Of a stretch of 39,912 bases of DNA, positions 1 to 8,702 are shown piece by piece. The translations under genes and the position numbers were made by a program. The stretch spans positions 1 through 39,912 of the forward strand of contig JAMPCN010000016.1 of the NCBI GenBank assembly GCA_023666125.1, read 5' to 3'. Every line of letters begins with the position of its first letter. Position 1 is the stretch's first letter. The stretch is from Bacillus sp. (in: firmicutes) (lineage in GTDB: Bacteria > Bacillota > Clostridia > Lachnospirales > Lachnospiraceae). The notes beneath the pieces are model-generated. The model was not told the origin of the DNA, ran no database searches, and saw nothing but the letters and a program-made list of their open reading frames with translations.

Positions 1-1091
1 GACAGTGCATTGCGAGAGGAGACGGAACGGATTATGAAAAATATGCCCTAAATCCCGTTATAGATGAAAAAAGTCTGCCGGAAAACGGCAGCAAGTATGA
101 TTTCCGCGATCCTAAAATCTGGCGCAAAGCGGACGGCTCTTATCGGTGCGTCGCGGGAAACCGCACAAAAGACGGGGATGGACAGATATTGCTTTACACT
201 TCGCCGGACGGACGGGAGTGGAAATATGAAAAAGTCCTTGCCGCCAATAAAATGCGCTTCGGTAATATGTGGGAATGCCCGGATTTCTTTACGCTGGATG
301 GCATGGGAGTTTTATTGACAAGCCCGCAGGATATGCTGCCGCAGGGATTTGAATATCATAACGGGAATGGAACGCTCTGCCTGATTGGCGCCTATGATGA
401 TGATACCGACACTTTTTCGGAACAGCATAATCAGGCGATTGACTACGGCATTGACTTTTATGCGCCGCAGACGGTTTGCGCGCCGGACGGGCGGCGGATT
501 ATGATTGGCTGGATGCAGAACTGGGATACCTGTACCATGCATACGCCGGAACAGCCGTGGTTTGGACAGATGAGCCTGCCGAGAGAGCTTTTTATCAAAG
601 ACGGACGGCTGTATCAGCAGCCGGTGCGGGAACTGGAGAGCCTGCGCGGCAAAGAAATAAAATATGAAAATCTTACTTTTACGGACGTCATCAGACTGGA
701 TGGCATAAAGGGCAGAAAAGTCGATATGGAACTTTCCATCCGTCCGAAAGATGCGGAGAAGATTTACCGCAAATTCGCGCTGCGTTTCGCGCAGGATGAT
801 ACATATCAGACCTCCGTCAGCTTCCGTCCGTATGAATCTATATTAAAGGTGGACAGGAAATTTTCCGGTTCCAGAAGGGCGATTATCCATCAGCGGCGCG
901 CCAAAGTGAGAAATCATGACGGACAGATAAAGTTAAGGGTTATTTTGGATAATTTTAGTGTGGAAGTATTTGTCAATGATGGGGAATATGTAATGTCCGC
1001 GACCATGTATACGGACTTATCGGCGGATGGCATTTCCTTTTTTGCAGACGGCTTTGTAACAATGGATGTTGTAAAATATGAACTGATTTAG
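1..1091 (+). CDS. GH32 beta-fructosidase / sucrose-6-phosphate hydrolase, 5' partial
   Basis: Glycoside hydrolase family 32 enzyme that would cleave sucrose (or sucrose 6-phosphate) or short fructans in the cytoplasm. The reading frame is open from base 3, so the gene runs off the left edge; the N-terminal WMNDPNG nucleophile motif lies outside. Visible motifs are FRDPK (the RDP transition-state stabiliser) near base 100 and WECPD (the general acid/base Glu) near base 270, followed by the C-terminal beta-sandwich ending in FVTMDVVKYELI. No signal peptide can be judged. The fructokinase that follows supports a sucrose/fructan catabolic operon. An ATG at 189 is internal and not the start. Family is certain; exact substrate is not. 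Confidence 0.93.
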   Translation, partial: QCIARGDGTDYEKYALNPVIDEKSLPENGSKYDFRDPKIWRKADGSYRCVAGNRTKDGDGQILLYTSPDGREWKYEKVLAANKMRFGNMWECPDFFTLDGMGVLLTSPQDMLPQGFEYHNGNGTLCLIGAYDDDTDTFSEQHNQAIDYGIDFYAPQTVCAPDGRRIMIGWMQNWDTCTMHTPEQPWFGQMSLPRELFIKDGRLYQQPVRELESLRGKEIKYENLTFTDVIRLDGIKGRKVDMELSIRPKDAEKIYRKFALRFAQDDTYQTSVSFRPYESILKVDRKFSGSRRAIIHQRRAKVRNHDGQIKLRVILDNFSVEVFVNDGEYVMSATMYTDLSADGISFFADGFVTMDVVKYELI

Positions 1092-1154
1092 TGCAGTAAA
1101 GTTTGGACTGCGTGCGGCAGCTTGGAGCTTATCAGAAAGAGAGGATGCAGACGG

Positions 1155-2123
1155 ATGGGAACGGATAAATTTGATGTAACCGCATTAGGGGAACTGCTGA
1201 TTGATTTTACGGAAAACGGCGTGAGCGGACAGGGAAATCCAATATTTGAGGCAAATCCCGGCGGCGCGCCCTGTAACGTTTTGGCGATGCTTACCAAGTT
1301 AGGGCATAAGACGGCGTTTATCGGGAAAGTGGGAAAGGATTTTTTCGGCGCGCAGTTAAAGGAAGCGCTGGAAGAAGTCGGTATCTGTTCGGATTATCTG
1401 CGTATGGATGATGAAATACATACGACGCTTGCGCTGGTGCATACGCTGCCTGGAGGCGACAGAGACTTTTCGTTTTACCGCAATCCGGGCGCAGACATGA
1501 TGCTGACGGTAAAAGAAGTGCCGGAAGAGGTAATCCGTGGTTCGCGTATTTTCCATTTCGGAACGCTCTCCATGACGCATGAGGGTGTGCGTGAAGCGAC
1601 CAAAAAAGCGGTTGACATTGCGAAAGAGGCAGGATGCCTGATATCCTTTGACCCGAATCTGCGTTTTCCTCTCTGGAGGAGCGAAGAAGCGGCAAGGGAG
1701 CAGGTTTTGTATGGCTTACAATACTGTGACGTTTTGAAAATATCTGATAATGAGATACAATGGCTAACCGGTAAGACGGATTATGCAGAGGGGGTAAAGT
1801 GGATTCGGGACAGATATCCTGTTACCCTGATTCTGGTTTCTATGGGAAAAGAGGGGAGCCGTGCCTATTACCGTGATGGTATGGTAGAAGCTGCGCCTTT
1901 TTTAAGAAAAGATACGGTTGAAACGACAGGAGCCGGTGATACGTTCTGCGGCTGTGTGCTGCATTATCTGTTAGAGCATGATATTAATAAACTGACAGAA
2001 AAGGATTTGCGGGAAATGCTGTTATTTGCAAATTGCGCGGCGTCTTTAGTCACGACAAGAAAAGGCGCGCTGCGGGTGATGCCGGATAAGGAGGAAATAT
2101 TGTCATCCATCCGCCGCTCTTGA
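1155..2123 (+). CDS. Fructokinase, PfkB family
   Basis: Ribokinase/PfkB-family sugar kinase of 322 residues, the usual size, expected to phosphorylate fructose to fructose 6-phosphate after GH32 cleavage. The N-terminal block has ALGELLIDF and the NPGGAPCN sugar-binding motif. The C-terminal signature TTGAGDTF carries the anion-hole GAGD with catalytic base Asp262. The ATG at 1155 is preferred because a GAGAGG ribosome site lies upstream; a TTG at 1122 in the same frame has no better site. It lies 63 bases after the GH32 gene, consistent with one transcript. A promoter for the next unit overlaps its stop codon. Fructose specificity is inferred from neighbour and family resemblance. Confidence 0.93.
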   Translation: MGTDKFDVTALGELLIDFTENGVSGQGNPIFEANPGGAPCNVLAMLTKLGHKTAFIGKVGKDFFGAQLKEALEEVGICSDYLRMDDEIHTTLALVHTLPGGDRDFSFYRNPGADMMLTVKEVPEEVIRGSRIFHFGTLSMTHEGVREATKKAVDIAKEAGCLISFDPNLRFPLWRSEEAAREQVLYGLQYCDVLKISDNEIQWLTGKTDYAEGVKWIRDRYPVTLILVSMGKEGSRAYYRDGMVEAAPFLRKDTVETTGAGDTFCGCVLHYLLEHDINKLTEKDLREMLLFANCAASLVTTRKGALRVMPDKEEILSSIRRS

Positions 2124-2149
2124 TATTTATATTGTTTTGTGCTATAATC
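2121..2149 (+). promoter_or_regulatory. Sigma-A promoter for the MATE leader
   Basis: TTGATA, a 17-base spacer and a perfect TATAAT, beginning inside the last codons of the fructokinase gene. Transcription would start near 2157 and enter the hairpin-rich leader ahead of the MATE gene. Confidence 0.75.
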
Positions 2150-2156
2150 CTCTTGT

Positions 2157-2250
2157 TGGCGCGGAGGGTAGAACATTCGTTAGAAATGTTATGCCGGATA
2201 AGGCTGCAGGTTGAAATATCTGCTATCTTATCCGGCATTTTTGATATAAG
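2157..2250 (+). promoter_or_regulatory. Structured leader of unknown class upstream of MATE gene
   Basis: About 90 transcribed bases between a strong promoter and an intrinsic terminator. The first hairpin pairs AACATT (2172-2177) with AATGTT (2185-2190). The second is the terminator hairpin (2191-2238). I could not match it to FMN, fluoride, guanidine, purine, preQ1 or c-di-GMP consensus by eye. It could be an attenuator or riboswitch for the exporter, or a small stand-alone RNA. Confidence 0.5.
2191..2242 (+). terminator. Intrinsic terminator in the MATE leader
   Basis: Perfect 12-bp stem ATGCCGGATAAG (2191-2202) with CTTATCCGGCAT (2227-2238), plus an inner GCAG/CTGC helix, followed by a T run at 2238-2242. 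It may stop both the fructokinase transcript and the short leader RNA. Confidence 0.8.
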
Positions 2251-2303
2251 TAGGAAATTTCTCCAAGAAGCCAGATAAGTCGCGGAGCGATTTTCTTGTA
2301 TAC
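2251..2303 (+). repeat. Post-terminator leader element, copy 1
   Basis: A 53-base stretch 41/53 identical to 16291-16343 upstream of infC. It begins TAGGAAATT and ends around GCGATTTTCTTGT. In both places it starts about eight bases after an intrinsic terminator and ends shortly before a ribosome binding site. GAAAT..CTCC at the 5' side can pair with GGAGCGATTTTC at the 3' side. Confidence 0.55.
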
Positions 2304-2326
2304 AAATAAATTGAGGGAGAGGAAAA

Positions 2327-3664
2327 ATGGAAAAAACAAGGAATTTTACGGAGGGTGGCGTTTTAAAATCGCTTATCCGGTTTGCCGTACCGGTATTAGC
2401 CGCATTATTTTTACAATCTCTATATGGCGGCGTGGATTTGCTGATTGTAGGGCAGTTTGCTGAAACGGCGGATGTTTCCGGCGTTGCGACGGGGAGTCTT
2501 TTGATGCAGACGGTTACAATGGTTATTACGGGACTAGCGATGGGCGTTACGGTATATGTGGGGCAAAAGATTGGCGAAAAGAATCAGGAGGAAGCTGGGA
2601 AAGCAATCGGAGCGGGGATTGTGCTGTTTTGTCTCCTAGATGCCGTTCTTGCCATTCTCCTTGCCGTTTTTGCGAAAAATTTTGCAAGTGCGCTTCACGC
2701 GCCGCAGGAAGCATATGAACAGACTTGCCAATACATTATGGTATGCGGGATTGGCATTGTATTTATCGGGCTATATAATTTATTGGGCGCGGTTTTTCGG
2801 GGTATCGGAGATTCTAAAACGCCGCTGCTTACGGTCTTTATTGCATGTATTTGCAATATTGCGGGAGATTTACTATTTGTTGCCGTCATCGGATTAGGAG
2901 CGATGGGAGCTGCGCTTGCCACGGTGATGGCGCAGGCGTTCAGCGTTCTTATTTCCTTATTTTTCATTCGGAAAAAGACGCTGCCTTTCGTGTTTTGCAA
3001 AGAGTATATCCGATTTGACAAAAGGCTTATTTTGCGGGAATTGCGCTTAGGAACGCCGATTGCCTTACAGGATCTTTTAGTCGGTATTTCTTTTCTGGTT
3101 ATCCAGACGGTCGTTAATTCAATAGATGTGTTTGCGTCGGCAGGCGTAGGGGTTGCCGAAAAAGTATGCGGTTTTATTATGCTTGTTCCGTCGGCATTTT
3201 CCCAGGCGATGTCGGCGTTCGTGGCGCAGAATATCGGCGCGGGCTTAAAAGGAAGGGCGGTAAAAGCCTTGTGGTATGGTATCGCCACTTCCTTATGTGC
3301 GGCGGTTATGATTGGTTCTTTTACTTTCTGGAAAGGAAATCTGCTTGCGGCTATTTTTACGAAAGATGCGGCGGTTATCATGCAGGCGCACGCTTATTTG
3401 AAAGCGTATGCGATTGACACTCTGTTGACTTCCATTTTATTTTGTTACATCGGGTATTATAATGGTTGCGGCAATACGTTTTTTGTCATGTTGCAGGGTA
3501 TTGTCGGCGCGTTTTGCGTCAGGATTCCCGTTGTCTTTTTCATGAGTCATTTATCGAATGCGACATTGTTCCATATTGGTCTGGCGACGCCGGTTTCGTC
3601 AGCATGCCAGATTATGTTGTGCGTCTTATTTATGCTATATAAAAATCGCAAAGAAAGAACATAA
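2327..3664 (+). CDS. MATE family efflux transporter (first of three)
   Basis: Multidrug and toxin extrusion exporter of 445 residues with twelve predicted membrane segments in two related halves, the normal family length. Family hallmarks are the opening NFTEGGVLKSLIRFAVP, the VDLLIVGQF helix and the FRGIGDSKTPL loop after the fourth helix. Such proteins expel cationic or aromatic compounds using Na+ or H+ gradients; the substrate cannot be read here. The start is supported by GAGGGAGAGG just upstream. It is expressed from its own promoter through a leader with a terminator, suggesting conditional expression. It differs clearly in sequence from the MATE proteins at 6054 and 20984. Confidence 0.93.
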   Translation: MEKTRNFTEGGVLKSLIRFAVPVLAALFLQSLYGGVDLLIVGQFAETADVSGVATGSLLMQTVTMVITGLAMGVTVYVGQKIGEKNQEEAGKAIGAGIVLFCLLDAVLAILLAVFAKNFASALHAPQEAYEQTCQYIMVCGIGIVFIGLYNLLGAVFRGIGDSKTPLLTVFIACICNIAGDLLFVAVIGLGAMGAALATVMAQAFSVLISLFFIRKKTLPFVFCKEYIRFDKRLILRELRLGTPIALQDLLVGISFLVIQTVVNSIDVFASAGVGVAEKVCGFIMLVPSAFSQAMSAFVAQNIGAGLKGRAVKALWYGIATSLCAAVMIGSFTFWKGNLLAAIFTKDAAVIMQAHAYLKAYAIDTLLTSILFCYIGYYNGCGNTFFVMLQGIVGAFCVRIPVVFFMSHLSNATLFHIGLATPVSSACQIMLCVLFMLYKNRKERT

Positions 3665-3690
3665 GAATTATGTTATTCCTATGAAAAATA

Positions 3691-3699
3691 TGGTATGAT
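3691..3699 (+). promoter_or_regulatory. Extended -10 promoter for GH28 gene
   Basis: TGG followed by TATGAT forms an extended -10 element about 50 bases before the GH28 start. The -35 region is poor, which is common for extended -10 promoters. Confidence 0.4.
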
Positions 3700-3746
3700 A
3701 GATAAGATAATAATATTACGGACAATAACGGAAAGAAGGGAAAAAA

Positions 3747-5267
3747 TTGCAAGCTGTTATAACAAACGATTCCATTACGGTATTCTGGGATAGGCCGGAT
3801 AATTTACCGGAGGATTTTTATTACCTGATTTTCCTTGACGGGAAAGAAGCAGGAGAAACAAAAAAAACGCATTATACAATAGACGGTTTATCTGCGGAAA
3901 CGGAATATAAGATAGAAGTAAAACTCTGTGAAATAACGGAAAGTGCGGATGTTGGCGGCGGAGGCTGTATCTTTGCCGAAGCCGTGACGATAAAAACTGC
4001 CCGCCCCAAAGCGCGGCTGGATGTCACTAAAGCGCCGTACTATGCGGTTGGTGACGGGCAGACAATGAATACGAAAATGCTGCAAAAGGCGATTGATGAC
4101 TGCGGGGCGGCAGAGGCTGTCTATCTTCCAGCGGGCGTTTTTATGACGGGTGCGCTGCGGCTGCACAGCGATATGGAACTGTATCTGGATGAGGGCGCCG
4201 TTTTACAGGGAACGGATAATATCGAGGATTATTTACCGAAAATAAAGAGCCGTTTCGAGGGAACGGAGATGGAGTGTTACAGCAGTCTGATAAATCTGGG
4301 CGAGTTGGACCATGAAAGCGGCTGCAACTGCCGGAATGTAGTGATTCGCGGCAAAGGCACGATAGCAAGCGGCGGCGTTACGCTGGCAAAGCGAGTTATC
4401 GTATTTGAAAGAGAACGCTTGAAAGATTACCTTGCTTCTCTGGGGGATAAGATTAACGAATGTGAGTCGAAAGACACGATTCCCGGCAGAATGCGCCCGC
4501 GACTGATTAATATCAGCAATGCGGAAAATGTTGTGTTGTCCGGTCTTACGTTAAAGAACGGCGCAAGCTGGAATGTACATATGATTTATTCGGACAATAT
4601 CGTGACGAATGATTGTACGTTTTATTCGGAGGGAGTCTGGAACGGAGACGGGTGGGACCCGGATTCTTCCACGAACTGTACGATTTTTAACTGCCGCTTT
4701 TTTACGGAGGATGACTGCGTGGCGATTAAGTCCGGTAAAAACCCGGAGGGCAATATCATAAATAAACCGTGTAAGCATATCCGCGTTTTTGACTGCGTCA
4801 GCTCTTTCGGACACGGTATTATTATCGGCAGCGAAATATCGGGCGGTATCGAGGATATCAGGATATGGGACTGCGATGTAAAAGCATCGCTTTGCGGTAT
4901 CGAAATCAAGGGAACGAAAAAACGCGGCGGCTATGTGCGCGATATTCATATCAGTAATTGCAAAACCTCTAAAATCATGCTGCATTCCGTCGGTTATAAT
5001 GACGACGGGATTCCGGCCAAGACGCCGCCTGTTTTTGAAAACTGCCTGTATGAAAACATTGAAATCGGCGGGGAGATTTTGGAGACCGACAGAACGTGGT
5101 CGCACGATACGGCAATTACGGTTCACGGTTTTGACGAGCCGGGATATGAGGCGAGGAATATTACGTTTCGGAATATTACGATTATTGGCAGAGAGGGAAA
5201 TAAGGAGCAGCAGTTTTCGTTGAAAAACTGTGAGAATGTGACTTTTGAGGGAGTACGGTGTTTGTAA
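3747..5267 (+). CDS. GH28 polygalacturonase-like hydrolase with N-terminal FN3-like domain
   Basis: Right-handed beta-helix glycoside hydrolase of family 28 (pectin/rhamnogalacturonan cleavage), 506 residues. Residues about 1-85 resemble a fibronectin type III domain. The catalytic helix follows with NGDGWDPD (N299, D301, D304), EDDCVAIKSG (D322, D323), GHG around H356 and a later EIKGTKKRGG basic motif; together these are the family's catalytic set. The start is TTG, chosen because GAAGGG sits six bases upstream and no ATG gives the FN3 region. There is no signal peptide, so it probably acts inside the cell on imported oligogalacturonides. Exo-action is inferred from resemblance to bacterial exo-polygalacturonosidases. 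Confidence 0.92.
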   Translation: MQAVITNDSITVFWDRPDNLPEDFYYLIFLDGKEAGETKKTHYTIDGLSAETEYKIEVKLCEITESADVGGGGCIFAEAVTIKTARPKARLDVTKAPYYAVGDGQTMNTKMLQKAIDDCGAAEAVYLPAGVFMTGALRLHSDMELYLDEGAVLQGTDNIEDYLPKIKSRFEGTEMECYSSLINLGELDHESGCNCRNVVIRGKGTIASGGVTLAKRVIVFERERLKDYLASLGDKINECESKDTIPGRMRPRLINISNAENVVLSGLTLKNGASWNVHMIYSDNIVTNDCTFYSEGVWNGDGWDPDSSTNCTIFNCRFFTEDDCVAIKSGKNPEGNIINKPCKHIRVFDCVSSFGHGIIIGSEISGGIEDIRIWDCDVKASLCGIEIKGTKKRGGYVRDIHISNCKTSKIMLHSVGYNDDGIPAKTPPVFENCLYENIEIGGEILETDRTWSHDTAITVHGFDEPGYEARNITFRNITIIGREGNKEQQFSLKNCENVTFEGVRCL

Positions 5268-5330
5268 GTGTTAAAAATATCGGCTAATAGACTGTGAAGA
5301 TAGCATTTGCAAATATTTAGGGAGATAAAA

Positions 5331-5828
5331 ATGAAGAAAATAAAAATATATCTTGACACGTCAGTAATCAGTTATCTTGACCAGAGTGATGCACCCGAGA
5401 AGCGGCAAGAAACGTTGGAATTATGGGAATTATTAAAGCAAGGCAGGTATGAGGTCTATATTTCGGATATTGTAGTATATGAAATCAATAAATGCAGCAG
5501 TGAGAAGAAAGAAGTCTTATTGGATTATTTGGAGCAGATAGAGTACAATATTATTGATACGGATGAAGACACAGTGAGTCTGGCTGAAAAATTTATTCAT
5601 TTTGGTTTCCTGAAGCGAAAAAGCTATGATGATTGTAGGCATATAGCGGCAGCGATTCTTGCGGGATGCGATTTTATTATATCGTGGAATTTTAAACATA
5701 TTGTAAATGTAAAAACAATCAAAGGTATAAAAGTGATTACAACATTGGAGGGATATAAGGATTTGATGATATATCCGCCATCGGCGTTAGTGGAAGAGGA
5801 GGATGAAGATGAGCATAAAGGGAAATGA
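5331..5828 (+). CDS. PIN-domain ribonuclease toxin (VapC-like)
   Basis: PIN-fold protein of 165 residues, likely an Mg-dependent RNase toxin. The N-terminal IYLDTSVISYL holds the first acidic residue (D9), VVYEIN the second (E51) and YDDCRHIAAA the third (D101); the last motif is SWNFKH, where other PIN proteins carry an acidic TxDxxF. The ATG at 5331 follows GGGAGATAAAA; an upstream in-frame TTG at 5307 lacks a ribosome site. The small gene at 5809 overlaps its 3' end by 20 bases, so the pair is co-translated with toxin first and partner second, the reverse of most vapBC loci. The acidic tail EEEDEDE is unusual. Toxicity is inferred. Confidence 0.85.
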   Translation: MKKIKIYLDTSVISYLDQSDAPEKRQETLELWELLKQGRYEVYISDIVVYEINKCSSEKKEVLLDYLEQIEYNIIDTDEDTVSLAEKFIHFGFLKRKSYDDCRHIAAAILAGCDFIISWNFKHIVNVKTIKGIKVITTLEGYKDLMIYPPSALVEEEDEDEHKGK

Positions 5829-5994
5829 ACCTATAATCAGTGAACGGTTTGATTTAGATGATATAAGGGCTATACGCGAGTATAATGCTGTAAAATATGA
5901 AAAAATGACTCCTGCAGAAATTGTAGAAGATACAAGGGCTGGCGCAGCAGAACTTCTTACGCGCATGAAGCAGAGAAAGTTTATGAAAGTTTGA
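5809..5994 (+). CDS. Small partner of PIN protein, putative antitoxin
   Basis: A 61-residue protein that overlaps the 3' end of the PIN gene by 20 bases. The ATG at 5809 is chosen over the one at 5803 because AGAGGAGG ends at 5802, leaving a proper six-base spacing only for 5809. It has FDLDDIRAIREY near the N terminus and a basic C-terminal helix ending RMKQRKFMKV. I see no classical AbrB or ribbon-helix-helix signature. Its size, overlap and position argue for an antitoxin that binds the upstream PIN protein, but this is inference. Confidence 0.75.
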   Translation: MSIKGNEPIISERFDLDDIRAIREYNAVKYEKMTPAEIVEDTRAGAAELLTRMKQRKFMKV

Positions 5995-6053
5995 GTTTGG
6001 GCAGCAGTATCAATTTATTGTTTCTAACAGATAAAAAAGTTTGGAGAATGGAT

Positions 6054-7430
6054 ATGGAATTTTTAAAAAAATTTATCGAACCGGTAGACATGACGGAGGG
6101 AACGCCGTGGAAAAAGATAGTATTGTTCGCGGTGCCGATGTTGGTAGGAAACATTGCGCAGCAGCTTTACAATACGGTGGACAGCGTGGTGGTTGGAAAC
6201 TATGTCGGGGATAATGCGCTGGCGGCGGTAGGAAGCGCGGGACCGATTTTGAATCTTTTGATTGTACTGTTTGTGGGAATCAGCGTGGGAGCCGGTATCA
6301 TGGTATCGCAGTACTTCGGCGCAAAGGAGCGTGAAAAGTTATCCATTACGGTCGGCAACTGTATTACGCTGACGGCAATCGCAACCTTATTCGTTATGGT
6401 GGTGGCGTCGTTAGTGGCAAGACCGTTACTGGAGCTGTTAGATACGCCGGAGTCCATTATTGACTGGTGCCATTCCTATCTGCTGATTTTGTTTATCGGT
6501 TCGGTGGGACTCGCGTACTATAATATTTTAGGCGGCATTCTAAGAGGATTGGGAGATTCCGTGTCGGCTCTGGTATATCTTTTGATATCCACCGCGATTA
6601 ATATTGTGCTGGATTTGGTATTTGTAGCCGGGCTGGGGATGGGCGTCAACGGCGTGGCGCTTGCTACGGTGATTGCGCAGGCAGTTTCCGCGCTGCTTTG
6701 CCTGTTCCGATTGATGAGGATGAAAGAATTATTTGATATCAAACCGTGTTATATGAAGCTAAAGGGCAAATATACAAAACAGGTTATTCAGTTAGGGCTG
6801 CCCTCCGGAATTACGCAGGCCATTTTTTCCATGGCAATGATTGTCGTGCAGTCTTTGACAAACAGTTTCGGAGAAATGTTTATTGCCGCCAACGTCATTG
6901 TCATGCGTGTGGACGGCTTTGCTATGATGCCGAATTTTTCTTTCGGAACGGCGATGACGACCTATGCCGGACAGAATGTTGGCGCAAGGCATCTTGACAG
7001 GGTGGATAAAGGAGCCAAACAGGGTACTTGGATAGCGATAGCGGTTTCCACGGTCATTACTTCTTTAATCCTGATTTTCGGAAAATCGCTGATGGGCATC
7101 TTTACCAATACGCCGGAATTAGTGGAACTGAGCCGGGATATGATGGGGATTCTTGCCGTAGGTTATATCGCGATGGCGGTTACGCAGAGCCTTTCCGGTG
7201 TGATGCGCGGCGCGGGCGATACGATGACGCCGATGTGGATTTCCATTGCTACGACCATTTTTATCCGCGTGCCGATTGCATACGGCATCTCATTTTTGAC
7301 AAGGACGCCCGAGCTGCCTAACGGACGGCAGGAATGTATTTTTATCTCGCTTTTATCCTCATGGTTGATAGGCGCGCTGATTACGTTTATCTTCTATAAA
7401 AGAGGAAAGTGGAAAGAGAAAGCGGTGTAA
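6054..7430 (+). CDS. MATE family efflux transporter (second of three)
   Basis: Twelve-helix MATE exporter of 458 residues. Typical features are PWKKIVLFAVPMLVGNIAQQLYNTVDSVVVGNYVGDNALAAVGS in the first two helices (motif spans residues about 18-60) and GGILRGLGDS in the loop between helices. GGAGA at 6043-6047 supports the ATG at 6054 rather than the adjacent ATG at 6048 or the open frame from 5991. It belongs to the NorM/DinF-like branch common in Clostridia and is closer in style to the third copy at 20984 than to the first. The next gene begins just after its stop. Substrate unknown. Confidence 0.93.
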   Translation: MEFLKKFIEPVDMTEGTPWKKIVLFAVPMLVGNIAQQLYNTVDSVVVGNYVGDNALAAVGSAGPILNLLIVLFVGISVGAGIMVSQYFGAKEREKLSITVGNCITLTAIATLFVMVVASLVARPLLELLDTPESIIDWCHSYLLILFIGSVGLAYYNILGGILRGLGDSVSALVYLLISTAINIVLDLVFVAGLGMGVNGVALATVIAQAVSALLCLFRLMRMKELFDIKPCYMKLKGKYTKQVIQLGLPSGITQAIFSMAMIVVQSLTNSFGEMFIAANVIVMRVDGFAMMPNFSFGTAMTTYAGQNVGARHLDRVDKGAKQGTWIAIAVSTVITSLILIFGKSLMGIFTNTPELVELSRDMMGILAVGYIAMAVTQSLSGVMRGAGDTMTPMWISIATTIFIRVPIAYGISFLTRTPELPNGRQECIFISLLSSWLIGALITFIFYKRGKWKEKAV

Positions 7431-7432
7431 AA

Positions 7433-8680
7433 ATGATAACGGAGTTGAAAATAATTCTCTTGTTGTCCGCTGCAATCGGAACAGGCATGGTATTACATCC
7501 GACAGGGTATGGAAGCTATTTTGTATCAAAACAGGACGATACTGCAGAAATAGCGCCGCAGCTTCCTGACTCAGGCGGACAGCTTGCGGATTTTGTACCG
7601 GACGGATGGGAACTGTTAGATAGCGTGGAACTGGATTTTAATGAGGACGGACTGTCTGATTATGTAGGCGTACTGGAACATATCAGGATAGATACAGGAG
7701 AGCATTCAGATTATCAGGATTATGAATATCCCCGTATTTTGTTTGCCATAGCGAGCGAGACGGCGGAGAAGTACCGTCTGGATTTTCAAGATATTAACCT
7801 GATACGCACGGCATATGAAGGCGGCGTTCATGGAGACCCGTATCAACCATTGACTGCGGAGAAAACAACTTTTACCACGTCTGCTTATGGCGGCAGTGCG
7901 TGGAGATGGTTGGACATATATACCTATACTTATTATGAGGGCGTCTGGCGGCTTACTTTATCGGAGCATACTTACGGATATCATGAATATATAACGGACT
8001 ATAGCATGGATGATTGGGAGAAAGGTGTGGGAATCCGAAAAAAGAGAAGTGATTATTGGGAGGCAATGCAAGATGGGGAGTCAACGGAATATGATGTGGT
8101 ATACGAGGTATCTTTGGATGAACCGATGACATTGCAACAGGCGGGAATGCGCAATAGTACGCGTGCGGCAGATCGCGTGACGGATTGGGGAGTGGAAGAA
8201 ATCAGAGTGGCGGATGGCGTGGAGCTTTCGGAGGATATGGTAAGGCTTCCGGAGACTAAAGGATATGTGGATTATACTGATGAAAACTGCGAACTTTATA
8301 TTTTTGATACCGATTCGGATACGGATGTCTATTATCTTGCCATGTATTCCTGGCAGGATAAAGTATTGTATGTGCCGGCACAAGAAGAGACACAAATAAA
8401 ATCTCCAGTTTTTTACAAAGGTAAAATCTATTATTCTGCTAATACGGAGGATGGAGCCGGAATTTATAGAATAGAACCTGACGGAACCGGAAAAGAAATG
8501 ATTTTTGTATACCATTGTCCGAAAGACGAAATTCCCTGGAGCTGGATATATATATTTGAAATCAGTGGGGATGAGATTATTGCGGAAGTATCTACAGGAG
8601 ACGGACAACCTGATTTAATCTACCGGATGAATACTGATGGGAGTGGATGCGGACAGATAGGGCAGATACCGAAAGAATAA
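7433..8680 (+). CDS. Large envelope-associated protein of unknown function
   Basis: About 415 residues with a hydrophobic N terminus (ELKIILLLSAAIGTGMVL) that looks like a signal peptide or anchor. Residues near 65-75 contain DFNEDGLSDY, a DxNxDGxxD calcium-binding loop like those in VCBS or EF-hand-like repeats. The C-terminal third has repeats such as YFKGKIYYSANTEDGAGIYRIEPDG-type strands, reminiscent of DUF5050 beta-propeller blades. No catalytic motif is seen. ATG 7433 lies two bases past the MATE stop with a weak ribosome site, so translation may be coupled; a GTG at 7409 inside the MATE gene is the alternative start. Function not known. Confidence 0.75.
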   Translation: MITELKIILLLSAAIGTGMVLHPTGYGSYFVSKQDDTAEIAPQLPDSGGQLADFVPDGWELLDSVELDFNEDGLSDYVGVLEHIRIDTGEHSDYQDYEYPRILFAIASETAEKYRLDFQDINLIRTAYEGGVHGDPYQPLTAEKTTFTTSAYGGSAWRWLDIYTYTYYEGVWRLTLSEHTYGYHEYITDYSMDDWEKGVGIRKKRSDYWEAMQDGESTEYDVVYEVSLDEPMTLQQAGMRNSTRAADRVTDWGVEEIRVADGVELSEDMVRLPETKGYVDYTDENCELYIFDTDSDTDVYYLAMYSWQDKVLYVPAQEETQIKSPVFYKGKIYYSANTEDGAGIYRIEPDGTGKEMIFVYHCPKDEIPWSWIYIFEISGDEIIAEVSTGDGQPDLIYRMNTDGSGCGQIGQIPKE

Positions 8681-8702
8681 AGAGAAAAAGTGGTAAAACC
8701 TG

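Noticed and set aside
189-1091. GH32 gene starting at ATG 189
   Set aside because: The same frame is open to base 3 and contains the FRDPK motif upstream, so the gene is a 5' partial.
2157-2250. Fluoride, FMN or guanidine riboswitch
   Set aside because: None of their conserved core sequences could be found; left as an unclassified leader.
2695-3381. Long open frame on the minus strand (228 codons) opposite the first MATE gene
   Set aside because: It has no ribosome site or recognisable domain, and the plus-strand MATE frame explains the sequence fully.
4551-5126. 191-codon minus-strand open frame inside the GH28 gene
   Set aside because: Shadow of the beta-helix repeats; no supporting features.
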